Shown in pieces: positions 14,741-23,149 of a DNA stretch of 30,210 nucleotides. The notes below the pieces were generated by a model. That model worked only from the letters and a program-made list of their open reading frames with translations, had not been told where the DNA came from and made no database searches. The position numbers and the translations under genes were made by a program. The DNA comes from Candidatus Latescibacterota bacterium (lineage in GTDB: Bacteria > JAAXHH01), in the NCBI GenBank assembly GCA_022821935.1, contig JAJECR010000098.1, forward strand, positions 1 to 30,210, in the 5' to 3' direction. Each line of letters starts with the position of its first letter. Position 1 is the stretch's first letter.

Positions 14741-15826
14741 ATGAGCGATGACCAGAACGGGTTACTGACCAGTGCGCACATCCGGGGCCTGGTCCAGCGG
14801 ATGGGTGAAGCCGCCGTCAACTTGACGGCGTCCCTGGCTACGGATCAGAAAGCGAAGGCAATTTTCTCATTCCAGGACGATGACGCACGCACCTTCTGGG
14901 ATTACGTGCCCCTGGCGAGAAAAGGCCTGCCGCTCGGGGAGATGGACCGGGGACAGCGGCGCTTGGCCCTGCAGCTCGTTGCCACGGGGCTGAGCGGAAC
15001 GGGCTACGCCACCACGACGACCATCATGGGACTGGAAGCGACGCTGGACGCCCGGGAGAACTGGTCATCGGGCAACTGGCGGGATCCTTCAGACTACTAC
15101 GTGTCCATATTCGGCACGCCTTCAGACCGGGATCCCTGGGGGTGGAAATTCGAGGGACACCACGTTTCCATCAACTATACGATCGCCGGGGGAAGGATCG
15201 TCGCGCCCACGCCCTTCTTCTTCGGTGCGAATCCGGCCTCGGCCGAGTTGAACGGCGTCGGATACCTGCGGCCCCTGGGCAACGTGGAAGACCTTGCGCG
15301 GGACCTGGTGCGCGCCCTGGACGAGGAACAACGGCACAGTGCGTTGATAGCACAGGTCCCACCGGGGGATATCGTCACGGTGAACCAGCGATTTATCGAG
15401 GAGAACAGGGAGAAACCGGACCGGCTGGCCCGTACGGACGTTCCCTATGACACGGTGCGGTACACGGAAACCCCTCGCGGCCTTTCCGGGGCAGGCATGA
15501 ACGCAGGCCAGCGGGAGATGCTGGAGGCCCTCATAGGCGAGTACATTCACCGCATGCCCGACGCCGTCGCCGAGATCGAATCCGATTTGTTGCGTAAGAA
15601 CGGCGTGGGCGACGTGCACCTGGCCTGGGCGGGCGGCCTGGAATCCCGGCAACCACACTACTACCGCCTGCAGGGCGGACGATTCCTGGTGGAATACGAC
15701 AACGTGCAAAACGACGCCAACCACGTGCACACGGTCTGGCGCAACCCGACCAACGACTTCGGCGCGGATCTGCTCGCCCATCATTACCATACCGCGCACT
15801 ATCACGGGGTGGAGCACCGGCACTAA
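14741..15826 (+). CDS. DUF3500 domain protein
   Basis: 361 residues spanning a full-length DUF3500 domain: an early helical part, FQDDDARTFWDYVPLARKGLPL, then DPWGWKFEGHHVSINYTIAGG and a histidine-rich tail with HHYHTAHYHGVEHRH. The clustered histidines and the EGHH motif suggest metal binding. No signal peptide is seen. Function is not known for this family. GGAGA precedes ATG 14741. It ends 6 bases before the stop of a convergent dehydrogenase gene. Confidence 0.85.
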   Translation: MSDDQNGLLTSAHIRGLVQRMGEAAVNLTASLATDQKAKAIFSFQDDDARTFWDYVPLARKGLPLGEMDRGQRRLALQLVATGLSGTGYATTTTIMGLEATLDARENWSSGNWRDPSDYYVSIFGTPSDRDPWGWKFEGHHVSINYTIAGGRIVAPTPFFFGANPASAELNGVGYLRPLGNVEDLARDLVRALDEEQRHSALIAQVPPGDIVTVNQRFIEENREKPDRLARTDVPYDTVRYTETPRGLSGAGMNAGQREMLEALIGEYIHRMPDAVAEIESDLLRKNGVGDVHLAWAGGLESRQPHYYRLQGGRFLVEYDNVQNDANHVHTVWRNPTNDFGADLLAHHYHTAHYHGVEHRH

Positions 15827-15832
15827 GAGGAA

Positions 15833-16780
15833 TCAGTACCCTTTGTGCTTGTCGATTACGCTCATCAGTGGCAGTCCATCCAGGTAACGCCGCAGGTTCT
15901 CGCAGAACAAGGCTACGCACCGTCCGTCCCGGTTGGGAGAACCTCCAGCGGTATGAGGCGTGATCACTACGTTGTCCATTTTCCACAGCGGGTGGTCTTC
16001 AGGTAACGGCTCCTGTGGCACCACGTCCAGACCCGCGCCGCCTATCAGGTTCGCATCGAGCGCTTCCAGCAGGGCCCCCTCGTCGACGATCCTTCCCCTC
16101 GTGACATTGATCAGCAACGCGTGGTTCGGCATCCGGTCGAAGGCCGTGCGGTCGAAAAGCCCCTCCGTTTCCGCCGTAAGCGGCGCGCAGACGGCCACGA
16201 CGTCGGACGCTTCCAAAAGTGCGTGGAACCGGTCCATGCCCCAGCAGACCTCCACTTCGGGCGGCACTTCCACGTCCTCCGGATCCACGGCGACGACGCG
16301 CATGCCGAAGGCCGCCGCACGCTTTGCGATCTCACGGCCGGTACCGCCCAGTCCCACGATGCCCATGGTCCGGTCGACCAGCTCCCACGAGGCGTCCCGG
16401 ATGGGCCACCGGATATGATCCCAGCCCGGATTACGGAGCGCGGTATGAATCCCACGAGTCAACGCGAGCAGCAGCGCCATACCGTGGTCGGCCAGATGCA
16501 CGCCCACTATGCCTTTGGCACTGCACAGCACCACGTCGCTTTCCACCAGTTCGGGATAGAGCAGTCCGTCCACCCCGGCGCCCCAACTCTGGATCCAGGC
16601 GAGCTTATTCCGACGCGCGAACAGTGCCCGGGTGATCTCGCCGCAGACCACTTCGATCTCAGGCATGACGGCCAGGGCTTCCTCTTCCGATTCGGCACGT
16701 ACCACCCGTACTTTCTCGTCAACCTGGCGGATTTCGTCGACGAGGGGTTCGATCAGATTCATCCTGAGCAGGACGTTCAT
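15833..16780 (-). CDS. D-2-hydroxyacid dehydrogenase, NAD-binding
   Basis: 315 residues. The nucleotide motif is VGLGGTGRE (142-150) with VDPED after strand 2. The catalytic set is Arg229 (VTRGR), Glu257 (PQEPLP) and His276 (TPHTAG), all in place. The enzyme interconverts a 2-hydroxyacid and its 2-keto acid with NAD(H). AAGG lies before ATG 16780. The last residues precede the stop of the convergent DUF3500 gene by a few bases. Which acid it uses is unknown. Confidence 0.9.
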   Translation of the reverse strand: MNVLLRMNLIEPLVDEIRQVDEKVRVVRAESEEEALAVMPEIEVVCGEITRALFARRNKLAWIQSWGAGVDGLLYPELVESDVVLCSAKGIVGVHLADHGMALLLALTRGIHTALRNPGWDHIRWPIRDASWELVDRTMGIVGLGGTGREIAKRAAAFGMRVVAVDPEDVEVPPEVEVCWGMDRFHALLEASDVVAVCAPLTAETEGLFDRTAFDRMPNHALLINVTRGRIVDEGALLEALDANLIGGAGLDVVPQEPLPEDHPLWKMDNVVITPHTAGGSPNRDGRCVALFCENLRRYLDGLPLMSVIDKHKGY

Positions 16781-16805
16781 TTCTGCACCTTCAGGCTGAC
16801 GGAAA

Positions 16806-17912
16806 TCAGGTTCGTTTCTTGAAGTAGGAAGCCCCTTTACGGGCGATTTCGAAGGCGGTTTTACCGTTCTTGTTCAGCATGTTGCTGTCCGCGCCCGCGG
16901 CGAGCAGCGTTTCCGCGGCCTCGGCGTGTCCCTCGTACGTCGCGCGATGGAGCGGAGTGCGGCCTTTGCGATCCTGTGTGTCCAGGTCGGCGCCAGCCCC
17001 GGCAAGAAGCCGTATAGCACCGGCCTTACCGCGTTCGGCCGCAAGTTGCAGGGGGGTTCGATGAGCGTCGTTCAGCGCATCGACATCCGCTCCGCGGTCC
17101 AGCAGCAGCTTCACGCATTCCAGCGAATCCGCCCTCGACGCCCAGTGCAGGAGGGTCATCCCGTAAGCGCCGATCAACCGGGCGGCGTTGAGATCGGAGG
17201 TCATGAGCGCCTCGAGACGGTCGGTGTCGTTCAATGCCGCCGCCGCGCATGCGTCGTAGACCGCGCCGTCCTCGATCAGCATGCGGGCGACTTCGCGTTT
17301 ACCCAGGTTCCTGGGTGAATCGTCGTCGCCCCAGGGCCCCGGCGCCGCGGCCTCGTGCAGGGACGTTTCGCCCCGCTCTCCGTTGCCCTTAATGGGCAGT
17401 TCGTGATGTTTCCCGACGCCGTTAGCGATCAGTAGCCTGGCGACTTCCGAAAATCCGCCCCAGGCTGCCCAGTACATGAGGGAAAGGTTTGCCGGCCAAC
17501 CCGTGTGGGGCTTTTCAACAGAAACCGAGGTGGCGTCCGCGGCACCCGAAGTGAAAACCGCTTCGAGGGTATCCGCGGCACCTGCCCAGGCCGCTTCGTG
17601 CAGTACGTTATACTCGTCTGGGACGATGTTGAGAGAAACCCCGTGATCGATGAGCAAGGAAACCGCGCTACCACAACCGCGCATGCCGATAACGACGGTA
17701 ATAAGATGGGAGCCGATACGATCGAGTACGGCCGGGTGTCCGGCAATGATTTCCGCCATCATCGACGGGTCAGGCCGGCCGTCCCACCTGCCCGGAGACT
17801 CACCCATAGCCGCGTCGATGAAGCGCCCTTCCGCCTGCGTGATGTCCGGTGACTGCTCATTGCGTAGAAACCAGTTTTTTCGGAACAACCTGATTGCAGG
17901 ACTGTCGAGCAT
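16806..17912 (-). CDS. Ankyrin repeat protein
   Basis: 368 residues from ATG 17912, chosen because the longer open frame would run deep into the upstream gene. The N-terminal part (about 1-80) is not repetitive. Ankyrin units then follow: NVLHEAAWAGA, LSLMYWAAWGGFSEVARLLIANG, ETSLHEAA, a divergent unit, and three clear C-terminal units with TLLHWAS, TPLQLAAERG and TPLHRATYEGHAEAAETLLAAGAD. Such proteins bind partner proteins. No enzymatic domain or signal peptide is seen. It lies 28 bases after a DUF899 gene and is probably co-transcribed with it. Confidence 0.88.
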   Translation of the reverse strand: MLDSPAIRLFRKNWFLRNEQSPDITQAEGRFIDAAMGESPGRWDGRPDPSMMAEIIAGHPAVLDRIGSHLITVVIGMRGCGSAVSLLIDHGVSLNIVPDEYNVLHEAAWAGAADTLEAVFTSGAADATSVSVEKPHTGWPANLSLMYWAAWGGFSEVARLLIANGVGKHHELPIKGNGERGETSLHEAAAPGPWGDDDSPRNLGKREVARMLIEDGAVYDACAAAALNDTDRLEALMTSDLNAARLIGAYGMTLLHWASRADSLECVKLLLDRGADVDALNDAHRTPLQLAAERGKAGAIRLLAGAGADLDTQDRKGRTPLHRATYEGHAEAAETLLAAGADSNMLNKNGKTAFEIARKGASYFKKRT

Positions 17913-17940
17913 CGTGCATTCCAGCGATTGGGGCAAACCG

Positions 17941-18543
17941 CTATTCGAGCAGGTTGGCGCCGCCATCGTCCATCTTCTCGGGCCGGCGCCAGTACCGGTA
18001 CTGCGGGGTCCATTCCGCTTCGCCCAGACCCGCCAGACCCAGCAGGCTCCAGAGCGAGCAGTACAGGTCACCGGGGCCGAATACGCAACTGTTCTTCCGA
18101 AGCACCTGGTCGCCCTGTCGTTCGTAGAGCACGGCGCCGGGCATGTTGTCCAAGCCTTCCATCACCGTCTGCTCTTTGATGTAATCGCCGCCGACGTGGG
18201 AAGCGAGGCGAAAGCGCCAGTTCCTGGAATTGGCGAAATCACGCTGCAGGGCAGGGGGATCGCCGGACAGGAGCACGACGGACATGGCGTCCTCAAGGTG
18301 GGACAGCATGCCATTGAATCCGTCCGCCCAGAGCGTGCAGTAACGGCAGCCCTGTCCCATGTTGTGGATGGCCAGCAGGCGGTCGCGGCCGGCGAAGAGT
18401 TCGAGCAGGGTGACTTCACCCGTCAGGGTTGCGAACCGATAGCCGGGTACCGGCAGGGGAACGCTGTTCCGCCGCAACTCGTTCAACTGCGCGGTGAGTT
18501 CGAATATCTGCCGTTCGAGTGAGGCGATGTCGTTGTCGGCCAT
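17941..18543 (-). CDS. DUF899 family thioredoxin-fold protein
   Basis: 200 residues. A coiled N-terminal helix (ASLERQIFELTAQLNELRRN) leads to a thioredoxin-like domain with LLELFAGRDRLLAIHNMGQGCRYCTLWADGFNG, where the CRYC motif sits at the position of the redox site. The C-terminus ends YRYWRRPEKMDD. This fits DUF899, thioredoxin-like proteins of unknown detailed role. The start is ATG 18543 with a weak ribosome-binding site. Confidence 0.87.
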   Translation of the reverse strand: MADNDIASLERQIFELTAQLNELRRNSVPLPVPGYRFATLTGEVTLLELFAGRDRLLAIHNMGQGCRYCTLWADGFNGMLSHLEDAMSVVLLSGDPPALQRDFANSRNWRFRLASHVGGDYIKEQTVMEGLDNMPGAVLYERQGDQVLRKNSCVFGPGDLYCSLWSLLGLAGLGEAEWTPQYRYWRRPEKMDDGGANLLE

Positions 18544-18643
18544 ATCCGTTTTGACCTTTTCAACAAATGATACGTTTCACGCACCGGCAGGTCGAAGTAT
18601 ATGATCGCCTTCAGGTGAGGGAATCCCCATACACAGTGTGGAC

Positions 18644-18792
18644 CGTCAAATCCGGTCCATGTCAATCAGGGCCGACCGATAGCCGCCTTAGATCCAGCCA
18701 AGAATCGTCAGAACCGGCCCATGACCGTCAGTGCCGGGCGATAGCCGTCTTGTAACCGGTCAGGAGTTTTCAGAACCGGTCGATGACCGTCA
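18644..18792. repeat. Three 62-bp tandem repeats at the 3' end of the alcohol dehydrogenase gene
   Basis: A 25-bp core occurs at 18644-18668, 18706-18730 and 18768-18792, exactly 62 bp apart. The last copy includes the dehydrogenase stop codon and its last coding bases (ending TCGATGACCGTCA). The rest of each unit is also similar (GATAGCCG at 18679 and 18740). The other two copies lie beyond the stop codon in the gap to the DUF899 gene. The period is not a multiple of three. Confidence 0.8.
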
Positions 18793-19810
18793 CGCCCGTC
18801 TGGCTGAAACGGCCCATGGCCTCCAGTTCCGCACCGGCCTCCTCGAGGGTGACCGTCTTTCCGACCAGGCGTCCGGGCTGAAGCACACCGGACGTGATCA
18901 TGTGCAGCAGGTCGGCGTACCGGTGGCCCGGCATGCCGTGGCTGCCCACGATTTCGAGTTCTTTTGCGATTACAGTGTTCATGGGGATCAAGACGTCGGC
19001 CTCGTCCGCCAGGGTCAGGCCGATCTGCACATGGCGTCCGCGCTTGCGAAGGCTTCGGATAGAGTTCCGGCTGGTGACCTGGCTTCCCAGGGCATCGATC
19101 GAGACGTGGGCGCCACCGCCAGTCCTTTCCAGGATTTCATCGACCACGTCCGGACTCGACCGGGCGTTCACCGTCATGCCGGCACCAAAGTCCCTGGCCA
19201 GCTGCAGCCGGTCGTCATCTATATCCACTGCGATCACCTCGGCGCCATGGGCTGCCGCGATCATGGTCGCCGACAGACCCACACCACCGCAACCGTGGAT
19301 TGCAACGTAATCACCGCCGGTCACCCGACCCTGGTCCACCACGCCTCGATAAGCCGTCATGAACCGGCAACCCAGGCTGGCCGCCTCGACGTAGTCCACC
19401 TCATCCGGCAGGCGCACGAGATTCACGTCCGCGTACGGCATGGCCACGTATTGGGCGAACGCGCCCCATCCAGAGAATCCCGGTTGGTATTCATGGTCGC
19501 AGATATGGTGATTGCCGGCAAGGCATTGCGCGCAGACGCCGCATCCTCCGCAGAAAGGCACGGTCACCCGGTCTCCGACCCGCCAGTTACGCACCAGGCT
19601 GCCCTTTTCGGCAACCACGCCTGCAATTTCATGGCCAGGAACGTGGGGCAATCGGATTGACGGATCGTGCCCCATCCATCCGTGCCAGTCGCTTCGGCAG
19701 ATCCCGTTGGCCCGCACCTCGATCACGACGCCGTCATCCGTCGGTACGGGATCGGGGACTTCCCGCACTTCGAGGGGCGAACAGAAGGCATCCATTACAG
19801 CGGCTTTCAT
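18770..19810 (-). CDS. Zinc-dependent alcohol dehydrogenase (MDR family)
   Basis: 346 residues. Catalytic zinc ligands: Cys38 (NGICRSD) and His60-Glu61 (GHE). The structural zinc lobe is the cysteine run in FCGGCGVCAQCLAGNHHIC (Cys90, 93, 96, 104). The NAD motif is GCGGVG (about 174-179), followed by VDIDDDR, whose Asp favours NAD over NADP. The enzyme oxidises an alcohol or polyol to the carbonyl. A polyol role would fit the neighbourhood but is not shown. Its 3' end is part of the 62-bp tandem repeat array. Confidence 0.92.
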   Translation of the reverse strand: MKAAVMDAFCSPLEVREVPDPVPTDDGVVIEVRANGICRSDWHGWMGHDPSIRLPHVPGHEIAGVVAEKGSLVRNWRVGDRVTVPFCGGCGVCAQCLAGNHHICDHEYQPGFSGWGAFAQYVAMPYADVNLVRLPDEVDYVEAASLGCRFMTAYRGVVDQGRVTGGDYVAIHGCGGVGLSATMIAAAHGAEVIAVDIDDDRLQLARDFGAGMTVNARSSPDVVDEILERTGGGAHVSIDALGSQVTSRNSIRSLRKRGRHVQIGLTLADEADVLIPMNTVIAKELEIVGSHGMPGHRYADLLHMITSGVLQPGRLVGKTVTLEEAGAELEAMGRFSQTGVTVIDRF

Positions 19811-19915
19811 CCGATTATCCCAGGGTTTGGCGGGAGTCCCGGCGGCCGAAGGGTCGCCAGACGCACCCGCTTCGCTATACGGTGATTGACCATGAATCCA
19901 GCATGAGAGACCATC

Positions 19916-20707
19916 CTAGAGGCGCCAGACTATCAGCAACTGGATGGTGTTTTCGTCCTCGTCCGTACCGAGTTTGTTACGCCAGTACTGGTACTCGAAT
20001 CCGAGCAGAATCTGATTGGGTTCGTTGACCGTAGCCTGGCCGATATCCCAGACAACCTGCGGCTGCGCGAGGATAGAGCCATCGTAGCGACCTCCCAGTT
20101 CGTTTGACCTGCTGCCGATGTACTCCATGTGACCCATGATCGCGAAGGATTGTGTTCCTAATTTGAATGGTGCGGCCCAGTTCACGTCGAACATGAAGCT
20201 GTGCCCTTCCTTCGGCGCGCCACCCTTGTTTACGCCGAAATTCCGGTCGATATAGGCGGTAAGATCAGTATTCAGGAACAGGAAACCCGGAATATTCCAC
20301 GACACCCTTAATCCCGGAAGGAACTTCAACACCTTGGAGTCGGCACCCATGTTGATACCAGCGATAAACGCGACATCGGAAATCAGACCCAGGCGGGCTT
20401 CCGTCTGGTTTACCTTACCGATACTCAGGGTCGGATACCATTCGGCGTAGAAATCACGGTCGTTGAATCCGTCCCACTCTCTGTCGTTGATGTAGTCGAG
20501 GAAGAAGAAACTGTCTCCGAGCTTCCATTGAGAAGCCTGCTGTATGGTGAGCACCAGGGACTCCACGCTCTTTTGCGCGAAGGGGTTCCTGAGTTTCCCT
20601 GCCGCCAGGTGAAATTCGGTCTGCGCGGAGGCCGTACTAATCGAGGCGGTCAACATCACGGTCAGTACCGCGATACGTTGGCTGCTACGCAAGAATGTTC
20701 CCTTCAT
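19916..20707 (-). CDS. Tsx-like outer-membrane nucleoside channel
   Basis: 263 residues. A basic start and hydrophobic stretch ending STASAQ (about residue 29) form a signal peptide. The mature part alternates amphipathic strands with WKLGDSFFFLDYIND, FYAEWYPTLSIGK and the terminal aromatic-ending strand TIQLLIVWRL, as in Tsx-family channels. This implies an outer membrane, hence a diderm host. AGGAA precedes ATG 20707. The substrate may be nucleosides as in Tsx or another small solute. Confidence 0.75.
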   Translation of the reverse strand: MKGTFLRSSQRIAVLTVMLTASISTASAQTEFHLAAGKLRNPFAQKSVESLVLTIQQASQWKLGDSFFFLDYINDREWDGFNDRDFYAEWYPTLSIGKVNQTEARLGLISDVAFIAGINMGADSKVLKFLPGLRVSWNIPGFLFLNTDLTAYIDRNFGVNKGGAPKEGHSFMFDVNWAAPFKLGTQSFAIMGHMEYIGSRSNELGGRYDGSILAQPQVVWDIGQATVNEPNQILLGFEYQYWRNKLGTDEDENTIQLLIVWRL

Positions 20708-20782
20708 CCGGCTGTTCCTGTCACAGGTGTACTCTCCTGGATCTTCCCCGACATTATCTTAAAAAAACCAGGTTGATCCCGC

Positions 20783-21658
20783 TCAGTCTCCCCATCTGTC
20801 CGGATTGATCCCCGGCGCCTCGCTCTTCATCCCCTTGGGCTTGTGCGGTTGCTGCCAGTCCAGGCCGGTCGTGTTCGGACTCTTAAGGAAAGGCCTGGCC
20901 TGGGCCGGTGCGGCGTCCACGTCTCCAGGATCCCATTCTTCCATAGGTTGAACGGGGCCCGACCAGGCCGGTCGGTAACCGAACTGAATCAGTTCCCGGG
21001 GTACGGTATCGCGGTTGGGGTGGGTACCGTGAAAGACATCCTTCGGGATGACCAGGGCAGACCCCGCCTTCGCGCACAGGGTCACCTCCTGGGGATGGGA
21101 CTTGTAGCGTACGTAGGGGTTGCCATGAGCGTGAAAGGAGAGATGCGAGCGTGGAACCACCCGGAACGGCGCCCTTTCAGGCGGCAGGTCATCCAGGTAG
21201 TAGAGCACGCGCACCAGCCGCGGCGAGCTGCCTTCGTAGCTGAAGATGGAGGAACCGTAAGGCTGTCCGTCCGTATGCATGGAAATGGGCGGCGAACCCG
21301 AGAGCGTCCGTGTGAACAGGCCCCGGGTAAATACGATATCGGGTCCCATGAGCGCTTCCAGAAACTTTATCATGGGTGGATGGCCGATCAATTCGGCCAT
21401 GGCCGGGCTGAGCCACTGGGCCTCGAGGCAATAGGTCTGGCAGTCGCTGTAATCCTTGCACTCCATGGGCACGTCGGCCAGATCAGCTTTCAACCGCGCG
21501 ATGTGATCGTCATCGAGCATATCCGGCAGGTGCACGTAGCCTTCGACCTCCAGGTGGCGGATGCGCTGGGCCGTGGAAAATGCCCCGAAGTCGGTCTCGT
21601 CGATATGCATGAAACCGATTTCTTCGCGCGGATCGATTTGAACCGTCGCGCTTTCCAT
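20783..21658 (-). CDS. Phytanoyl-CoA dioxygenase (PhyH) family protein
   Basis: 291 residues. Iron-site motif HTDGQPYG (His, Asp) and distal His in DVFHGTHPNRD, with the 2-oxoglutarate-contacting Arg in VPRELIQFGYR. RVLYYLDDLPPERAPFRVVPRSHL is characteristic. AAGGAG is seven bases before ATG 21658. Less than 25% obvious similarity to the shorter PhyH-like protein at 13025-13747, so they are not a recent duplication. The substrate is unknown. Confidence 0.87.
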   Translation of the reverse strand: MESATVQIDPREEIGFMHIDETDFGAFSTAQRIRHLEVEGYVHLPDMLDDDHIARLKADLADVPMECKDYSDCQTYCLEAQWLSPAMAELIGHPPMIKFLEALMGPDIVFTRGLFTRTLSGSPPISMHTDGQPYGSSIFSYEGSSPRLVRVLYYLDDLPPERAPFRVVPRSHLSFHAHGNPYVRYKSHPQEVTLCAKAGSALVIPKDVFHGTHPNRDTVPRELIQFGYRPAWSGPVQPMEEWDPGDVDAAPAQARPFLKSPNTTGLDWQQPHKPKGMKSEAPGINPDRWGD

Positions 21659-21779
21659 GATGCGCTCCTTGTCAGAGTTACGGCGATCTACTGTCGTAGC
21701 TTCTGGGGAAAACTAAACGTCATGAGCGGATATGTTCAAGTGTTTTCCATAACCGGTGCGGTACGCACGTCGCCCTGGA

Positions 21780-22967
21780 CTAATCCGACGCACCGAAATG
21801 GCGCCTTACGAAACTCCAGGCCGGCGTCTTGTAAAACCGGTGGCCCCCTTCGCCGATGGATAACGCGCATCGGTCCTCGGCTCCGGCGACCGCGTAGATG
21901 GCCTTGAGCCGGTCGTAGGCGAACCGGACGTGTTCTATCGGAAAGATGGGATCGTCCCGTCCGGCGATGGCGCAGAAGGGACGGGGAGCGATCAATCCGG
22001 CCAAGTCATACATCTCGCCCATACGCAACATGCCGGGCACGTAGTTGCATTCGCAGTGGTGGATCGACCCTATGCTGCCCGCGAACGTGCAGAAGTAACA
22101 CCCCGGCATGGACAGGGCGATCCGGGTATCGCAGGCCGCGGCGTAGAGCGATATGGTACCTCCGCCCGAGTTGCCCGTAATGGCGATGCGCCGTTCATCA
22201 ACCGGCAGATTTGTAAGCGCCCAGTCGATCAGGCGGGACGCGTCCCATACGCGCTCGCCGATGGGCGTTCTCCCGACCAGCAGGCCATGTACCAACTGGT
22301 CGCGGCAGGAGTGCATTTTGTCGGCCCGGATGTCTTTTGCGGTGCGGGTTTCCCCAAAGGCCCGCGTGGTGGGCGCGATGGCGATATACCCTTCCTCAGC
22401 GGCCGCCTGGCGGGCGATGTCCCGTTCACCCTCCAGCATGTGGGCCTCTTCCTTCTCATCCCGGGAAATGCCGACGTAAATGTGCGGGTGGTTGTGGCCA
22501 TGGGGCACCATAATCAGGGGCAGTTTCCTGCCGCGGTCATTCCATATTGAATTCCCGTCTGTACGACCGGCGCCCGGCTTCATACGCTCTTTGTCATTCC
22601 CTGCCGGATGCCCGTCCGCCTGCCCGGCGCCCGGCGTCATTCCCTTTGGCAGCAGGAGATAAAACGGCAGGGGTACCGTCGGTTCCACCCAGAGATACCA
22701 GCGCTCCCGGACGTGACTGCCGAGATCGGTGGTTTCCAGCCGCTCTGCTTTGGGGACATAACCCGCCAGGTCCGACGCCATGTTGTCGAGGCCGAGGGCC
22801 TCGCGCAGTTTTGGACGAAAGGCAGCCTGCCAGGCGGCCAGTTCCTCCTGGTTCGTCGCCCGAAATGCGTAAGTTCCGGTCGTGTTTTCGTACAGGGCAC
22901 TGAAGTGTACAGCATCGTTGTATGGCTTAAGGAACCTGCCAGTCTGCTGCTCGGTCTGGACTCCCAT
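21780..22967 (-). CDS. Alpha/beta hydrolase (dienelactone hydrolase/acetyl-esterase-like)
   Basis: 395 residues. The nucleophile elbow is GNSGGGTISLYAA; LIMVPHGHNHPH supplies the oxyanion-type strand, and a late DPIFPIEHVR and GEGGHRFYKT give the Asp and His. An odd region after LLLPKG holds two in-frame 19-residue repeats (start MTPGAGQADG and MKPGAGRTDG), which interrupts the usual strand order and is likely a surface insertion. GGAG precedes ATG 22967. No signal peptide. The substrate is probably an ester of a sugar or small acid. Confidence 0.85.
   Translation of the reverse strand: MGVQTEQQTGRFLKPYNDAVHFSALYENTTGTYAFRATNQEELAAWQAAFRPKLREALGLDNMASDLAGYVPKAERLETTDLGSHVRERWYLWVEPTVPLPFYLLLPKGMTPGAGQADGHPAGNDKERMKPGAGRTDGNSIWNDRGRKLPLIMVPHGHNHPHIYVGISRDEKEEAHMLEGERDIARQAAAEEGYIAIAPTTRAFGETRTAKDIRADKMHSCRDQLVHGLLVGRTPIGERVWDASRLIDWALTNLPVDERRIAITGNSGGGTISLYAAACDTRIALSMPGCYFCTFAGSIGSIHHCECNYVPGMLRMGEMYDLAGLIAPRPFCAIAGRDDPIFPIEHVRFAYDRLKAIYAVAGAEDRCALSIGEGGHRFYKTPAWSFVRRHFGASD
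22527..22640 (-). repeat. In-frame 57-bp tandem repeat inside the hydrolase gene
   Basis: Two 57-bp copies (22584-22640 and 22527-22583) encode related 19-residue units of pattern M-x-PGAG-x2-DG-x4-ND-x2-R. The frame is kept. It lies between the first strands of the hydrolase core, so it is probably a loop insertion. Confidence 0.8.
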
Positions 22968-23029
22968 AATGATCTCCGTGCTGACTTGCGTTGATTTTCG
23001 GTGTGCGAATGCTTGGTTGAGATCTCGAA

Positions 23030-23110
23030 ACTTCAGGTCCGCGGTGCGCGGTCGAACTCACGACTTCAGGTCCGCTGTGCGCGAGAACTCGGCCGCCCGG
23101 TGACTTCAGG
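23030..23110. repeat. Short intergenic repeats
   Basis: ACTTCAGG occurs at 23030, 23063 and 23103. The first two extend to TCAGGTCCGC plus a similar GTGCGCG tail, 33 bp apart. The 182-base gap between the hydrolase and the third oxidoreductase holds no gene that I can support. Confidence 0.6.
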
Positions 23111-23149
23111 CCAATCTGAACCGAAATAACGAAACCGAAGAGCAGAGGT

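Noticed and set aside
17912..18071. Upstream extension of the ankyrin protein
   Set aside because: It would overlap the DUF899 gene in another frame and adds no ankyrin-like sequence; ATG 17912 is preferred.
20745..20782. A-tract at 20760-20766 as a terminator for the minus-strand PhyH-like gene
   Set aside because: The minus-strand T7 is preceded only by a four-pair hairpin (AACC/GGTT), too weak to call.
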